DNA from: an uncultured Clostridia bacterium
Lineage (GTDB): Bacteria > Bacillota > Clostridia > Oscillospirales > Oscillospiraceae
Length of the DNA stretch: 7,554 bases
Direction: 5' to 3'
NCBI GenBank assembly: GCA_945918315.1
Contig: CAMEIK010000052.1
Coordinates: forward strand, 1 to 7,554
The notes under the pieces: generated by a model
What the model saw: only the letters and a program-made list of their open reading frames with translations
Database searches by the model: none
What the model was told of the DNA's origin: nothing
Shown here: piece after piece, positions 1 through 6,522 of the stretch
Layout of the letters: every line of letters begins with the position of its first letter
Position numbering within the stretch: position 1 is the first letter of the stretch
Translations under genes and position numbers: made by a program

Positions 1-29
1 TATTTTTCATAATTCTCTATGGTTTTCTG

Positions 30-58
30 TTGATTTCTTGTTCGCAATGGTGTATACT
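30..58 (+). promoter_or_regulatory. Sigma-A-type promoter of the nucleoside-binding lipoprotein gene
   Basis: A -35 box TTGATT (30-35) and a -10 box TATACT (53-58) are separated by 17 bases, the ideal spacing. They match the TTGACA and TATAAT consensus at 4 and 5 of 6 positions. The 30 bases upstream are AT-rich and could act as an UP element. The expected transcription start is near 65, giving a leader of about 75 bases. This is a consensus match by eye, not a mapped start. Confidence 0.6.
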
Positions 59-98
59 GGATGCGGGAAAAAGGGAGTACATAAGAATTCCCAAAATA

Positions 99-114
99 TC
101 CGTCCTTTGACGGA
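99..114 (+). promoter_or_regulatory. Short inverted repeat in the lipoprotein leader
   Basis: TCCGTC (99-104) and GACGGA (109-114) form a perfect 6-bp stem with a 4-base loop CTTT. It lies downstream of the predicted transcription start and 11 bases before the Shine-Dalgarno sequence. It could be an mRNA-stabilising hairpin or a repressor operator. There is no T-run, so it is not an intrinsic terminator. The leader is too short to hold a complete purine riboswitch. Confidence 0.3.
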
Positions 115-140
115 ACTAAACAATCAGGAGGAAAAACAAC

Positions 141-1160
141 ATGAACATGAAAAAGTTTGTCGCGCTGCTCCTCGCCCTTGTCATGGTCCTGAGCCTGGCC
201 GCCTGCGGTGGCAAGGAAGCTGCTTCCGGCTCCAAGATCAAGATCGGCATGGTCACCGACACGGGCGGTGTCAACGACCAGTCCTTCAACCAGGGCGCCT
301 GGGAAGGCCTGCAGAGACTGGCCGAGGAAGACCCCACCTTTGAAGTCTCCTACCTGGAGAGCAAGACCGACGCGGACTACGCTTCCAACATCCAGACCTT
401 CATCGACGAGAAGTACGACCTGATCATCTCCGTCGGCTTTATGCTGGCCGGTGCTACCCGGGAGGCCGCTGAGGCTAACCCCAACCAGAAGTTCGCCATC
501 ATCGACGACGACTCCAACCAGGATCTTGCCAACGTGGCCTGCCTGATGTTCGCTCAGGAGCAGTGCTCCTACCTGGTGGGCGTCATCGCCGGTACCATGA
601 CCAAGACCGGCACCGTGGGCTATGTCCAGGGTATGGTCTCCGACTCCATGAACCTGTTCGGCATCGGCTTCGTTTCCGGTGTTCTGGCCGCCAACCCCAA
701 TGCCAAGGTTCTGCAGTACAATGCCAACGCCTTCGGTGATGCCGCTGTTGGCTCCGCTGCCGCTACCGACATGTACACCAATGGCGCCGACATCATCTAC
801 CACGCTGCCGGCGGCACCGGCAACGGTGTCATCAATGCCTGTGTGGACAATGGCATCTACGCTATCGGCGTTGACTACGACCAGAGCTTCATCGCTCCCG
901 AGACCGTCATCACCTCCGCTATGAAGCGGGTGGACAACGGCGTGCAGGACATCTGCAAGGCCCTGAAGGACGGCAAGTTCGCCGGCGGCGTGCACAAGTA
1001 CAGCCTGACCGACGGCGGCGTGGACATCGCCCCCACCCAGACCCTGCTGACCCCCGAGGCTCTGGCCGCTGTTGAGCAGGCCAAGAAGGACATCCTGGAC
1101 GGCAAGATCGTTGTGCCCACCACTCTGGATGCCTGCCCCGCTTTCACTCTGGCCGGTTAA
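141..1160 (+). CDS. nupN: BMP/PnrA-family nucleoside-binding lipoprotein (ABC importer substrate-binding protein)
   Basis: This is a 339-residue extracytoplasmic lipoprotein that should capture nucleosides and hand them to the importer encoded downstream. Residues 1-21 are a lipoprotein signal: Lys4-Lys5, a hydrophobic core, then a lipobox Leu19-Ala20-Ala21-Cys22, with Cys22 as the lipidated N-terminus of the mature protein. The BMP fold begins with Gly-Met-Val-Thr-Asp-Thr-Gly-Gly-Val-Asn-Asp-Gln-Ser-Phe-Asn at 36-50. It continues with the family segments Gly-Ala-Asp-Ile-Ile-Tyr (215-220), Gly-Gly-Thr-Gly-Asn-Gly (224-229), Gly-Val-Asp (243-245) and Asp-Gly-Gly-Val-Asp-Ile-Ala-Pro-Thr (291-299). 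The length is normal for the family. AGGAGG (126-131) lies 9 bases before the ATG; Met3 is a less likely start. Codons are strongly biased to C/G-ending forms, suggesting high expression. B. subtilis NupN, L. lactis BmpA and T. pallidum PnrA are characterised relatives. Family assignment is firm, but the exact nucleoside preference cannot be read from the sequence. Confidence 0.95.
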   Translation: MNMKKFVALLLALVMVLSLAACGGKEAASGSKIKIGMVTDTGGVNDQSFNQGAWEGLQRLAEEDPTFEVSYLESKTDADYASNIQTFIDEKYDLIISVGFMLAGATREAAEANPNQKFAIIDDDSNQDLANVACLMFAQEQCSYLVGVIAGTMTKTGTVGYVQGMVSDSMNLFGIGFVSGVLAANPNAKVLQYNANAFGDAAVGSAAATDMYTNGADIIYHAAGGTGNGVINACVDNGIYAIGVDYDQSFIAPETVITSAMKRVDNGVQDICKALKDGKFAGGVHKYSLTDGGVDIAPTQTLLTPEALAAVEQAKKDILDGKIVVPTTLDACPAFTLAG

Positions 1161-1182
1161 TCTGACCCCTACCTGGCACTCC

Positions 1183-1214
1183 AATCTCCCACTCGAAAGA
1201 GTGGGAGATTTTTT
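1183..1214 (+). terminator. Intrinsic terminator after the lipoprotein gene
   Basis: A perfect 12-bp stem pairs 1183-1194 with 1199-1210 around a GAAA tetraloop (1195-1198). It is followed by six T residues (1209-1214, the first two also in the stem). It starts 22 bases after the lipoprotein stop codon. It should separate transcription of the binding protein from that of yjjI and the rest of the importer, or attenuate read-through. Confidence 0.93.
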
Positions 1215-1463
1215 GTGGTTTGTGCAGTAAATTTTCGAAAAATTGTGTGGCGTTTTTGAAAAAGGTGTGGTAGAATAAGGTGATGAAGCATACGCTGCGG
1301 GCTTCTGGTTCCCCGTTTTCGGCACGGAGCAGAAGCGGATATTCCGGTGGACGCGGCTGCTCTGACGGCCCGGGCGGGGCCGGTCAGGACATCCGCCCGG
1401 CGGAGGAGAGCCTCTTCCCGGTTCCGGCAGCCCGCGGACATTCTGAATATAAAGGAGGATACT
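1215..1463 (+). other. Gene-free gap with GC-rich structured leader of yjjI
   Basis: Bases 1215-1276 are AT-rich and include a weak AT hairpin (1230-1235 with 1239-1244). From about 1290 the sequence becomes very GC-rich. Possible helices are 1295-1303 with 1429-1437 (9 bp including one G-U, enclosing the rest), 1301-1307 with 1330-1336 (7 bp), 1335-1340 with 1391-1396 (6 bp), 1362-1370 with 1378-1387 (9 bp with one bulge), and 1403-1406 with 1411-1414. Bases 1411-1416 could alternatively pair with the Shine-Dalgarno segment 1453-1458. No T-run follows, so any control would act on translation or RNA stability. The open frame running upstream of the yjjI start through this stretch (from 1347) is arginine- and alanine-rich and looks non-coding. 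I recognise no known riboswitch class here. Confidence 0.4.
1268..1276 (+). promoter_or_regulatory. Candidate extended -10 promoter for the yjjI operon
   Basis: TGGTAGAAT (1268-1276) fits an extended -10 element: TG, one base, then TAGAAT (5 of 6 to TATAAT). No good -35 box lies 16-18 bases upstream, which extended -10 promoters can tolerate. It lies between the lipoprotein terminator and a structured leader, with AT-rich DNA upstream. If real, transcription would start near 1283, leaving a leader of about 180 bases before yjjI. Evidence is by eye only. Confidence 0.4.
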
Positions 1464-3008
1464 ATGAAACGAGTACTGACCCCGGAAATGATCGAACAAA
1501 TGCGCTCGGAGATCTATGACACCCTCACCGATTCCACCACCTCCCACGAGCAGAAGGTCACCTACCTTGCCCGGAAAGCGGAAAATTTCCTCACCGTTCT
1601 GGATGAGCCGGAGGGACTGGACGAGCTGATGCGCTGCGATATTGACACCCGGTGCATCTGTAACCTCTTTGAGGGGGACGCCCCCTATCGTCCCCGGTAC
1701 ATCTGCATCGACTTTCCCAAATTCCTGCGGGAGGGCAGCGCCTTTTTACAGCTGGGTCCTGCCAGGGACTTTTCGGAAGCCCTGACGAACCTGATGATCA
1801 TGTACCACAACATCCCCAGCATCACAAACTATCCCGTATTCATCGGCGACCTGGATGAACTGCTGGACCCCTTTATCAAGGACCTTTCCGACGACGAGGT
1901 GAAGAAGGCTCTGCGGCTGTGGCTTACCACCGTGGACCGCACCATTCTGGACTCCTTCTGCCACGCCAACATCGGCCCCAAGGCCTCCCGTCTGGGTTAC
2001 CTTTTGCTGGAGGTGGAGGGAGAGCTGGAAAACGCCGTGCCCAACCTGACCATGCGGGTTGCCAGGGACACCCCCGACGAATTCATTCTCGCCGGTATCA
2101 AGTGCGCCCTCCGGTCCGCCAAGCCCAGCTTTGCCAACGATGCCATGTTCCGCAGTGAACTGGGAGATGACTACTGCATCGCCAGCTGCTACAATGGCCT
2201 CTATGAGGGCGGCGGCTCCTACACCCTGTCCCGTCTCATCCTGTCAAACATTGCCAAGCGGGCAAAGAATATCGAAGACTTTGAGAAGAATGTACTTCCC
2301 TGGGTCATGGATGTGATGGCCCGGTACATGGACGAGCGCATCCGCTTCCTGGTGGAGGAGAGCGGCTGGTTCACCACCAGCTTCCTGGCTACCGAGGGCT
2401 TCGTCCGCCGGGATAAGTTCTCCGCCATGTTCGGTCTCGTCGGCCTTGCGGAGTGCGTCAACCTGCTTCTGGAAAAGGAAGGCTGCCACGAGCGCTTCGG
2501 CCACAGCGAAAAGGCCAATCAGCTGGGTGTGGAGATCATGAACATTATCGAGGCTTTCAATAATAACCACTATAACCCCTACTGCGAGGCTACGGACAAT
2601 CACTTCCTGCTTCACGCCCAGGTGGGCATTGACTCCGACCACGACTGCTCCCCCGGCACCCGGATCCCCATCGGCGAGGAACCGGACGAACTGGTGGATC
2701 ACCTGAAGGTCATCAACCTGTTCCACAAGTACTTCCCCTCCGGCACCGGCGACATTTTCCCTGTGGACCTGACGGTGCATCAGAATCCCCAATACGTGCT
2801 GGACATCATCCGGGGCGGTCTTGGCATGGACATCCGCTACCTGTCTTTCTATTCCAGCGACAGTGACGTGATCCGTGTCACCGGCTACCTGGTCAAGCGC
2901 AGCGAGATGGAGAAGCTGGACGCGGGGCAGAACGTGCGGCAGAATACCACCGGTCTGGGCCTGGGCGCTGCCAAGAACTGCAAGATCCTGGACCGCCGGG
3001 TCAGATGA
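1464..3008 (+). CDS. yjjI: YjjI-family glycyl radical protein
   Basis: This is a 514-residue cytoplasmic enzyme of the glycyl radical superfamily, related to E. coli YjjI (about 516 residues). The reaction is not established to my knowledge. The radical site is the C-terminal Arg471-Val-Thr-Gly474-Tyr, with Gly474 expected to carry the stable radical installed by YjjW. The likely thiyl-radical cysteine is Cys242 in Ala-Ser-Cys-Tyr-Asn-Gly-Leu (240-246), following Lys-Pro-Ser-Phe-Ala-Asn-Asp (220-226), in the position of the catalytic cysteine loop of other members; nearby Cys238 is the alternative. There are further cysteines at 58, 64, 66 and 81. The C-terminal tail after Gly474 is 40 residues. 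No microcompartment-targeting N-terminal extension is evident. The ATG is chosen because AAAGGAGG (1451-1458) lies 5 bases before it; an in-frame upstream ATG at 1347 would add 39 residues of implausible composition. The gene is followed after 1 base by its activase. Family is firm; substrate is unknown, and context suggests nucleoside metabolism. Confidence 0.93.
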   Translation: MKRVLTPEMIEQMRSEIYDTLTDSTTSHEQKVTYLARKAENFLTVLDEPEGLDELMRCDIDTRCICNLFEGDAPYRPRYICIDFPKFLREGSAFLQLGPARDFSEALTNLMIMYHNIPSITNYPVFIGDLDELLDPFIKDLSDDEVKKALRLWLTTVDRTILDSFCHANIGPKASRLGYLLLEVEGELENAVPNLTMRVARDTPDEFILAGIKCALRSAKPSFANDAMFRSELGDDYCIASCYNGLYEGGGSYTLSRLILSNIAKRAKNIEDFEKNVLPWVMDVMARYMDERIRFLVEESGWFTTSFLATEGFVRRDKFSAMFGLVGLAECVNLLLEKEGCHERFGHSEKANQLGVEIMNIIEAFNNNHYNPYCEATDNHFLLHAQVGIDSDHDCSPGTRIPIGEEPDELVDHLKVINLFHKYFPSGTGDIFPVDLTVHQNPQYVLDIIRGGLGMDIRYLSFYSSDSDVIRVTGYLVKRSEMEKLDAGQNVRQNTTGLGLGAAKNCKILDRRVR

Positions 3009-3009
3009 T

Positions 3010-3849
3010 ATGGTAACCGCCACCGTTAACAAGATCATTCCCTTCAGCTGTGTGGACGGTCCCGGAAACCGCACTGCCGTCTTTCTCCAGGGCTGCAATT
3101 TTGACTGCAAATACTGCCACAATCCGGAGACCATCCATTCCTGCGTAAACTGCGGCGCCTGTGTTCCCTACTGCAAGCCCCAGGCTCTGCGGATGGAACA
3201 GGGGAAGGTCCGCTACGACATGGAAAAGTGCGTGCTGTGTGATGAGTGCTTCCACCACTGCCCCCACGGCGCCTCTCCCCGAACCCGGGAAATGACGGCG
3301 GAGCAGGTGATGGTTCAGGTCCGCAAAAACATGCCCTTTATCCGGGGCATTACCGTTTCCGGCGGGGAGTGCACCCTGTGGCGGGACTTCCTTGCGGAGC
3401 TCCTTACCCTTGCCAAAGCGGAAGGGCTCGGCACGCTGCTGGATTCCAACGGAAGCCACGACTTTTCCGGGGACCCCGGGCTCATGGCCGTTACCGACGG
3501 GGTAATGCTGGATGTGAAGGCATGGTCCCGGCAGGACCACCTGGCGGTCACCGGCAGGGACAACGAGACGGTTCTCCGGAATCTGTGCTGGCTGGCGGAA
3601 AACCGGAAGCTGACGGAGGTCCGGACCGTGATTGTCCCGGATCTGTTTGACTGTACCGAAACCGTGGAGGCGGTGAGCCGGATTCTTTCGGAAACCGGCA
3701 GCACCGCCACCCGATATAAGATTATCCGCTTCCGCCCCATGGGCGTGCGGGAAGCGTACAAAAGCCTTCCGGCTCCCACCGGCGAACAGCTCAGCCGTCT
3801 TCGTGACATAGCGGAAAGCTATGGCCTTCAGGACGTTGTCACTGTGTAA
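3010..3849 (+). CDS. yjjW: YjjW-family radical-SAM glycyl radical enzyme activase
   Basis: This 279-residue iron-sulfur protein should use S-adenosylmethionine to make the Gly474 radical on the adjacent YjjI. The radical-SAM cluster motif Cys-x3-Cys-x2-Cys is at Cys29, Cys33 and Cys36, preceded by Asp-Gly-Pro-Gly (16-19), as in pyruvate formate-lyase activases. An inserted ferredoxin-like region carries two Cys-x2-Cys-x2-Cys-x3-Cys sets, at 45/48/51/55 and 74/77/80/84, enough for two further 4Fe-4S clusters. This is the usual layout of activases outside the pyruvate formate-lyase type. Ser-Gly-Gly-Glu (117-120) is the SAM-binding GGE motif. The ATG lies 1 base after the yjjI stop, with no recognisable Shine-Dalgarno sequence, so translation is probably coupled to yjjI. 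The length is close to that of E. coli YjjW (about 287). No key residue is missing. Confidence 0.94.
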   Translation: MVTATVNKIIPFSCVDGPGNRTAVFLQGCNFDCKYCHNPETIHSCVNCGACVPYCKPQALRMEQGKVRYDMEKCVLCDECFHHCPHGASPRTREMTAEQVMVQVRKNMPFIRGITVSGGECTLWRDFLAELLTLAKAEGLGTLLDSNGSHDFSGDPGLMAVTDGVMLDVKAWSRQDHLAVTGRDNETVLRNLCWLAENRKLTEVRTVIVPDLFDCTETVEAVSRILSETGSTATRYKIIRFRPMGVREAYKSLPAPTGEQLSRLRDIAESYGLQDVVTV

Positions 3850-3860
3850 AGAATCTATCA

Positions 3861-3871
3861 AGAGGGGTGAT
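3861..3871 (+). promoter_or_regulatory. Shine-Dalgarno site deciding the ATPase start
   Basis: AGAGGGGTGAT (3861-3871) contains GGTGAT, complementary to the 16S rRNA tail. Its GG ends 8 bases before the in-frame TTG at 3876 and 4 bases before an out-of-frame ATG at 3872. It overlaps the in-frame GTG at 3867, which is therefore unlikely to be a start. It supports TTG 3876 as the ATPase initiation codon. Confidence 0.6.
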
Positions 3872-3875
3872 ATGC

Positions 3876-5417
3876 TTGGCAAAAGAGCATATAGATTACG
3901 GCGTCAAGGTTGTCGAAATGCGTAATATCGTAAAGAAATTCGGGGACTTTACCGCCAACGACGGCATCCATTTAATGGTCCACAAAGGAGAGATCCACGC
4001 GATCCTGGGTGAAAACGGCGCGGGCAAATCCACGCTGATGAACCAGCTTTACGGCCTTTACAAGCCCACTTCCGGTGAGATTTTCGTGAACGGGAACAAG
4101 CTTGACATGTCCACACCCCGGGACGCCATCGCCGCGGGCATTGGCATGGTGCACCAGCACTTTATGCTGATTCAGCCCTTTACGGTGACGGAAAACATCG
4201 TTCTGGGCACGGAGCCCCGGAAGGGCGTCATGCTGGATATGGACACCGCCCGGAAAAACGTGGTGGAGATCTCCCAGCGCTACGGCCTTGCCATCGACCC
4301 GGACGCGAAGATCGAGGACATCTCCGTGGGTATGCAGCAGCGTGTGGAGATTCTCAAGGCCCTGTACCGGGGCGCCGATGTGCTGATTCTGGACGAGCCC
4401 ACCGCGTCCCTGACGCCCCAGGAGATTGTGGAGCTCATCGACATCATGCATAATCTGACTGCCGACGGCAAGAGCATTATCCTCATCACCCACAAGCTCA
4501 AGGAGATCAAGGCCTCCGCGGATTACTGCACCATCATCCGGCTTGGCAAGTACATCGACACCGTGGATGTGGAGAAGGTCACCGAGGACCAGCTTGCCAG
4601 CATGATGGTGGGCCGTCAGGTCACCTTCAAGGTGGACAAGCCCGAGCAGCCCGTGGGGGAGGTGGTCCTGGAGGTGAAGGACCTGCACGGTGTGGACTAC
4701 CGGGGCGTGGAGATTCTCCGGGGCCTGAACCTCAATGTCCGCAAGGGTGAGATCGTGGGTATCGCCGGTATCGACGGCAACGGCCAGACGGAGCTGGTGG
4801 AGATCATCACCGGCCTGAAAAAGGCCACCAAGGGCGCGATCACCATCAATGGTGTGGATATTTTCAATAAGCCTCCCCGCTTCGGTTTCGTAAACGGCGT
4901 GTCCAGCATTCCCGCCGACCGGCAGAAGCACGGCCTGGTGCTGGACTTCACGGTGGAGGATAATCTGGTGCTCCAGAATTACCGGGAGTCCCAGTTCTCC
5001 AAAAAGGGACTGCTGAACCGGGATGCCATCCATGCCTTCGCTTCGGAATGCGTCCAAAAATATGACATTCGCCCCGGCGGCAGCGAGAGCCGTCCCGCCG
5101 GTACGCTCTCCGGCGGCAACCAGCAGAAGGTCATCATCGCCCGGGAAGTGGAAAACAACAAGGATCTGCTCATTGCCGTGAACCCCACCCGGGGCCTGGA
5201 CGTGGGCGCCATCGAATATGTCCATAAGTACATTGTGGAGCAGCGGAACAAGGGCAATGCCGTGCTGCTGGTCTCCTTTGAACTGGACGAGATTATGAGC
5301 CTTTCCGACCGGATCGACGTCATCTACGCCGGCCAGATCGTCAGCGAGGTGGCGGGAAAGGACGCGGATGAAAACGAACTGGGCCTGATGATGGCGGGAG
5401 GTGGAAAGAATGGATAA
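3876..5417 (+). CDS. nupO: Nucleoside ABC importer ATPase with two fused nucleotide-binding domains
   Basis: This 513-residue cytoplasmic ATPase powers nucleoside uptake. Two ABC domains are fused in tandem, as in NupO/YufO and RbsA. The N-terminal domain is canonical in its nucleotide-binding core: Walker A Gly-Glu-Asn-Gly-Ala-Gly-Lys-Ser (45-52), Q-loop Gln94, Walker B ending Asp173-Glu174, and H-loop His206. Its signature is degenerate (Ser-Val-Gly-Met-Gln, 150-154). The C-terminal domain shows the reverse pattern: a degenerate Walker A (Gly-Ile-Asp-Gly-Asn-Gly-Gln, 298-304, with Gln in place of the lysine) and a full signature Leu-Ser-Gly-Gly-Asn-Gln-Gln (411-417). In its Walker B, Val435-Asn436 replace the Asp-Glu pair. 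Such asymmetry is normal for this family and implies one competent ATP site. TTG 3876 is preferred because of its Shine-Dalgarno spacing; ATG 3918 would begin only at the first conserved strand. It lies 26 bases after yjjW and overlaps the next gene by 8 bases. B. subtilis naming is used by homology and gene order. Confidence 0.93.
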   Translation: MAKEHIDYGVKVVEMRNIVKKFGDFTANDGIHLMVHKGEIHAILGENGAGKSTLMNQLYGLYKPTSGEIFVNGNKLDMSTPRDAIAAGIGMVHQHFMLIQPFTVTENIVLGTEPRKGVMLDMDTARKNVVEISQRYGLAIDPDAKIEDISVGMQQRVEILKALYRGADVLILDEPTASLTPQEIVELIDIMHNLTADGKSIILITHKLKEIKASADYCTIIRLGKYIDTVDVEKVTEDQLASMMVGRQVTFKVDKPEQPVGEVVLEVKDLHGVDYRGVEILRGLNLNVRKGEIVGIAGIDGNGQTELVEIITGLKKATKGAITINGVDIFNKPPRFGFVNGVSSIPADRQKHGLVLDFTVEDNLVLQNYRESQFSKKGLLNRDAIHAFASECVQKYDIRPGGSESRPAGTLSGGNQQKVIIAREVENNKDLLIAVNPTRGLDVGAIEYVHKYIVEQRNKGNAVLLVSFELDEIMSLSDRIDVIYAGQIVSEVAGKDADENELGLMMAGGGKNG

Positions 5418-6522
5418 GAAAAAAGCACCTCTGCAGATGCTTGCAAGCAACAAATTCGTGCATACCCTGCTGTCCATTATCATTGGCTTTCTGGTAGGCG
5501 CCCTGTTCCTTGTCGTTATGGGCCTTTCCGTGGGCCAGGCCTACGGAAAGCTGTTCCAGAGTGTTTTCTCCAGCGTCAAGTCCCTTTCCTACTGCGTTGT
5601 TTACGCGACCCCCTATATTGTCACGGGCCTTTCCGTGGCCTTCTCCTTCAAAACCGGTGTCTTTAACATCGGCGCGGAGGGGCAGTTCGTTGTGGGTTCC
5701 ATGGCGGCCTGCGTAGTGGGCATTCTGCTTGCCAATCTTCCCGGGATTGTTCTCATTCCCCTTTGCTTCCTGGCGGCCGCTTTGGCGGGGGCCCTGTGGG
5801 GCTCCATTGTGGGCTTCCTGAAAACCAGGTGGGGCATCAACGAAGTGCTGTCCATGATCATGTTCAACTGGATCGCCTTCTTCCTGTCCAACTACATTGC
5901 CGGCTTCCCTGCCATCCACACTGAGGGTAACGCGGAAGCCACCCGCAATATCTCCGAAAACGCCCGGATTCTCTTGTCCAAGGACCTTATCAGCCGGCTG
6001 AACCTGTGCCCCACCGCCAACTGGGGCATCCTGGTTGCCATCGTGCTGACGATTGCGGTGTACTTCATTATTGAAAAGACAACCCTGGGCTATGAGCTGA
6101 AGGCCGTGGGCTTCAACAAGAACGCCGCGGAGTACGGCGGTATCAATGTGAATCGTTCCATTCTTACCTCCCTTTCCATCTCCGGCGCTCTGGCGGGCAT
6201 CGCGGGGGCACTGCTGCTGCTGGGCATGGGCGGACGGATCAGCGTCTTTTCCGGCCAGGAGGGCTACGGCTTTGCGGGTATCGTGGTGGCGCTGATCGGT
6301 GTGACCAATCCCTTCGGCGTGTTTGCCGCGGGCCTGTTCTACGGCGCCATGACCTACGGCGGCAGTAAGCTGAACCTGGTGGGCGCTCCCACCCAGGTGG
6401 TCAATATCATCATGGGCACCATTGTGTTCTTTATCGCCATCTCCTCCATTTTCTCCTATCTTGGAAAGCTGAAGAAAGAAAGAAACGTAAAGGCGGCAAA
6501 GGAGGGTAAAGCCAATGAATGA
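5410..6522 (+). CDS. nupP: Nucleoside ABC importer permease, larger subunit
   Basis: This 370-residue integral membrane protein is one half of the translocation channel, of the BPD_transp_2 type (RbsC/LivM/BmpC-like). After a basic N-terminus (Lys3-Lys-Lys5) come about eight to nine hydrophobic segments, roughly at 18-40, 61-79, 93-108, 112-137, 145-165, 205-222, 250-274, 285-312 and 328-350. The family motif Phe-Asn-Ile-Gly-Ala-Glu-Gly-Gln is at 85-92. The cytoplasmic loop with Gly-Tyr-Glu-Leu-Lys-Ala-Val-Gly (227-234) and Gly-Ile-Asn (244-246) is the likely ATPase contact. Residues 165-200 form a hydrophilic, probably external, loop, and the C-terminus is a basic tail. The ATG at 5410 has GGAGGTG (5397-5403) 6 bases upstream; an in-frame GTG at 5401 lies inside that site. 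It overlaps the ATPase gene by 8 bases, so translation is probably coupled. Larger of the two permeases, as in NupP/YufP. Confidence 0.92.
   Translation: MDKKKAPLQMLASNKFVHTLLSIIIGFLVGALFLVVMGLSVGQAYGKLFQSVFSSVKSLSYCVVYATPYIVTGLSVAFSFKTGVFNIGAEGQFVVGSMAACVVGILLANLPGIVLIPLCFLAAALAGALWGSIVGFLKTRWGINEVLSMIMFNWIAFFLSNYIAGFPAIHTEGNAEATRNISENARILLSKDLISRLNLCPTANWGILVAIVLTIAVYFIIEKTTLGYELKAVGFNKNAAEYGGINVNRSILTSLSISGALAGIAGALLLLGMGGRISVFSGQEGYGFAGIVVALIGVTNPFGVFAAGLFYGAMTYGGSKLNLVGAPTQVVNIIMGTIVFFIAISSIFSYLGKLKKERNVKAAKEGKANE

Noticed and set aside
65..140. Purine riboswitch upstream of the lipoprotein gene
   Set aside because: The leader is only about 75 bases long and lacks the conserved loop motifs and the three-way junction layout.
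1341..1360. T-box-like segment CCGGTGGACGCGG in the yjjI leader
   Set aside because: It resembles the GGTGGNACCGCG T-box core but lacks an internal C. There is no room for a stem I with a specifier loop after the predicted start and no terminator follows. yjjI is also not an amino-acid or tRNA-ligase gene.
1335..1396. tRNA-like fold closed by a 6-bp GCGGAT/ATCCGC stem
   Set aside because: It is about 62 bases long, has no T-arm GTTCRANNC signature, no anticodon arm in the right place and no 7-bp acceptor stem.
1347..1463. Extension of yjjI by 39 codons to an upstream in-frame ATG
   Set aside because: The extension is Arg/Ala-rich and has no good ribosome binding site, whereas AAAGGAGG sits 5 bases before ATG 1464. 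The resulting 514-residue length also fits the family.
1280..1519. Small 79-codon frame in the yjjI leader running into the gene
   Set aside because: Its low-complexity Gly/Ser/Arg composition, out-of-frame overlap with yjjI and lack of a convincing ribosome binding site make it more likely to be chance in GC-rich DNA.
3836..3861. Internal promoter before the ATPase gene (TTGTCA at 3836, TATCAA at 3856)
   Set aside because: The spacing is only 14 bases and the -10 match is poor. The short gap after yjjW fits simple co-transcription.
3972..5483. Long open frame of about 500 codons on the - strand opposite the ATPase gene
   Set aside because: It is rich in His, Val, Leu and Asp, the typical antisense image of a GC-rich gene. 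It has no recognisable domain, and the + strand frame here carries all ABC motifs. Similar - strand frames at 2244-3134, 3001-3882, 5341-6549 and 6431-7474 were rejected for the same reason.
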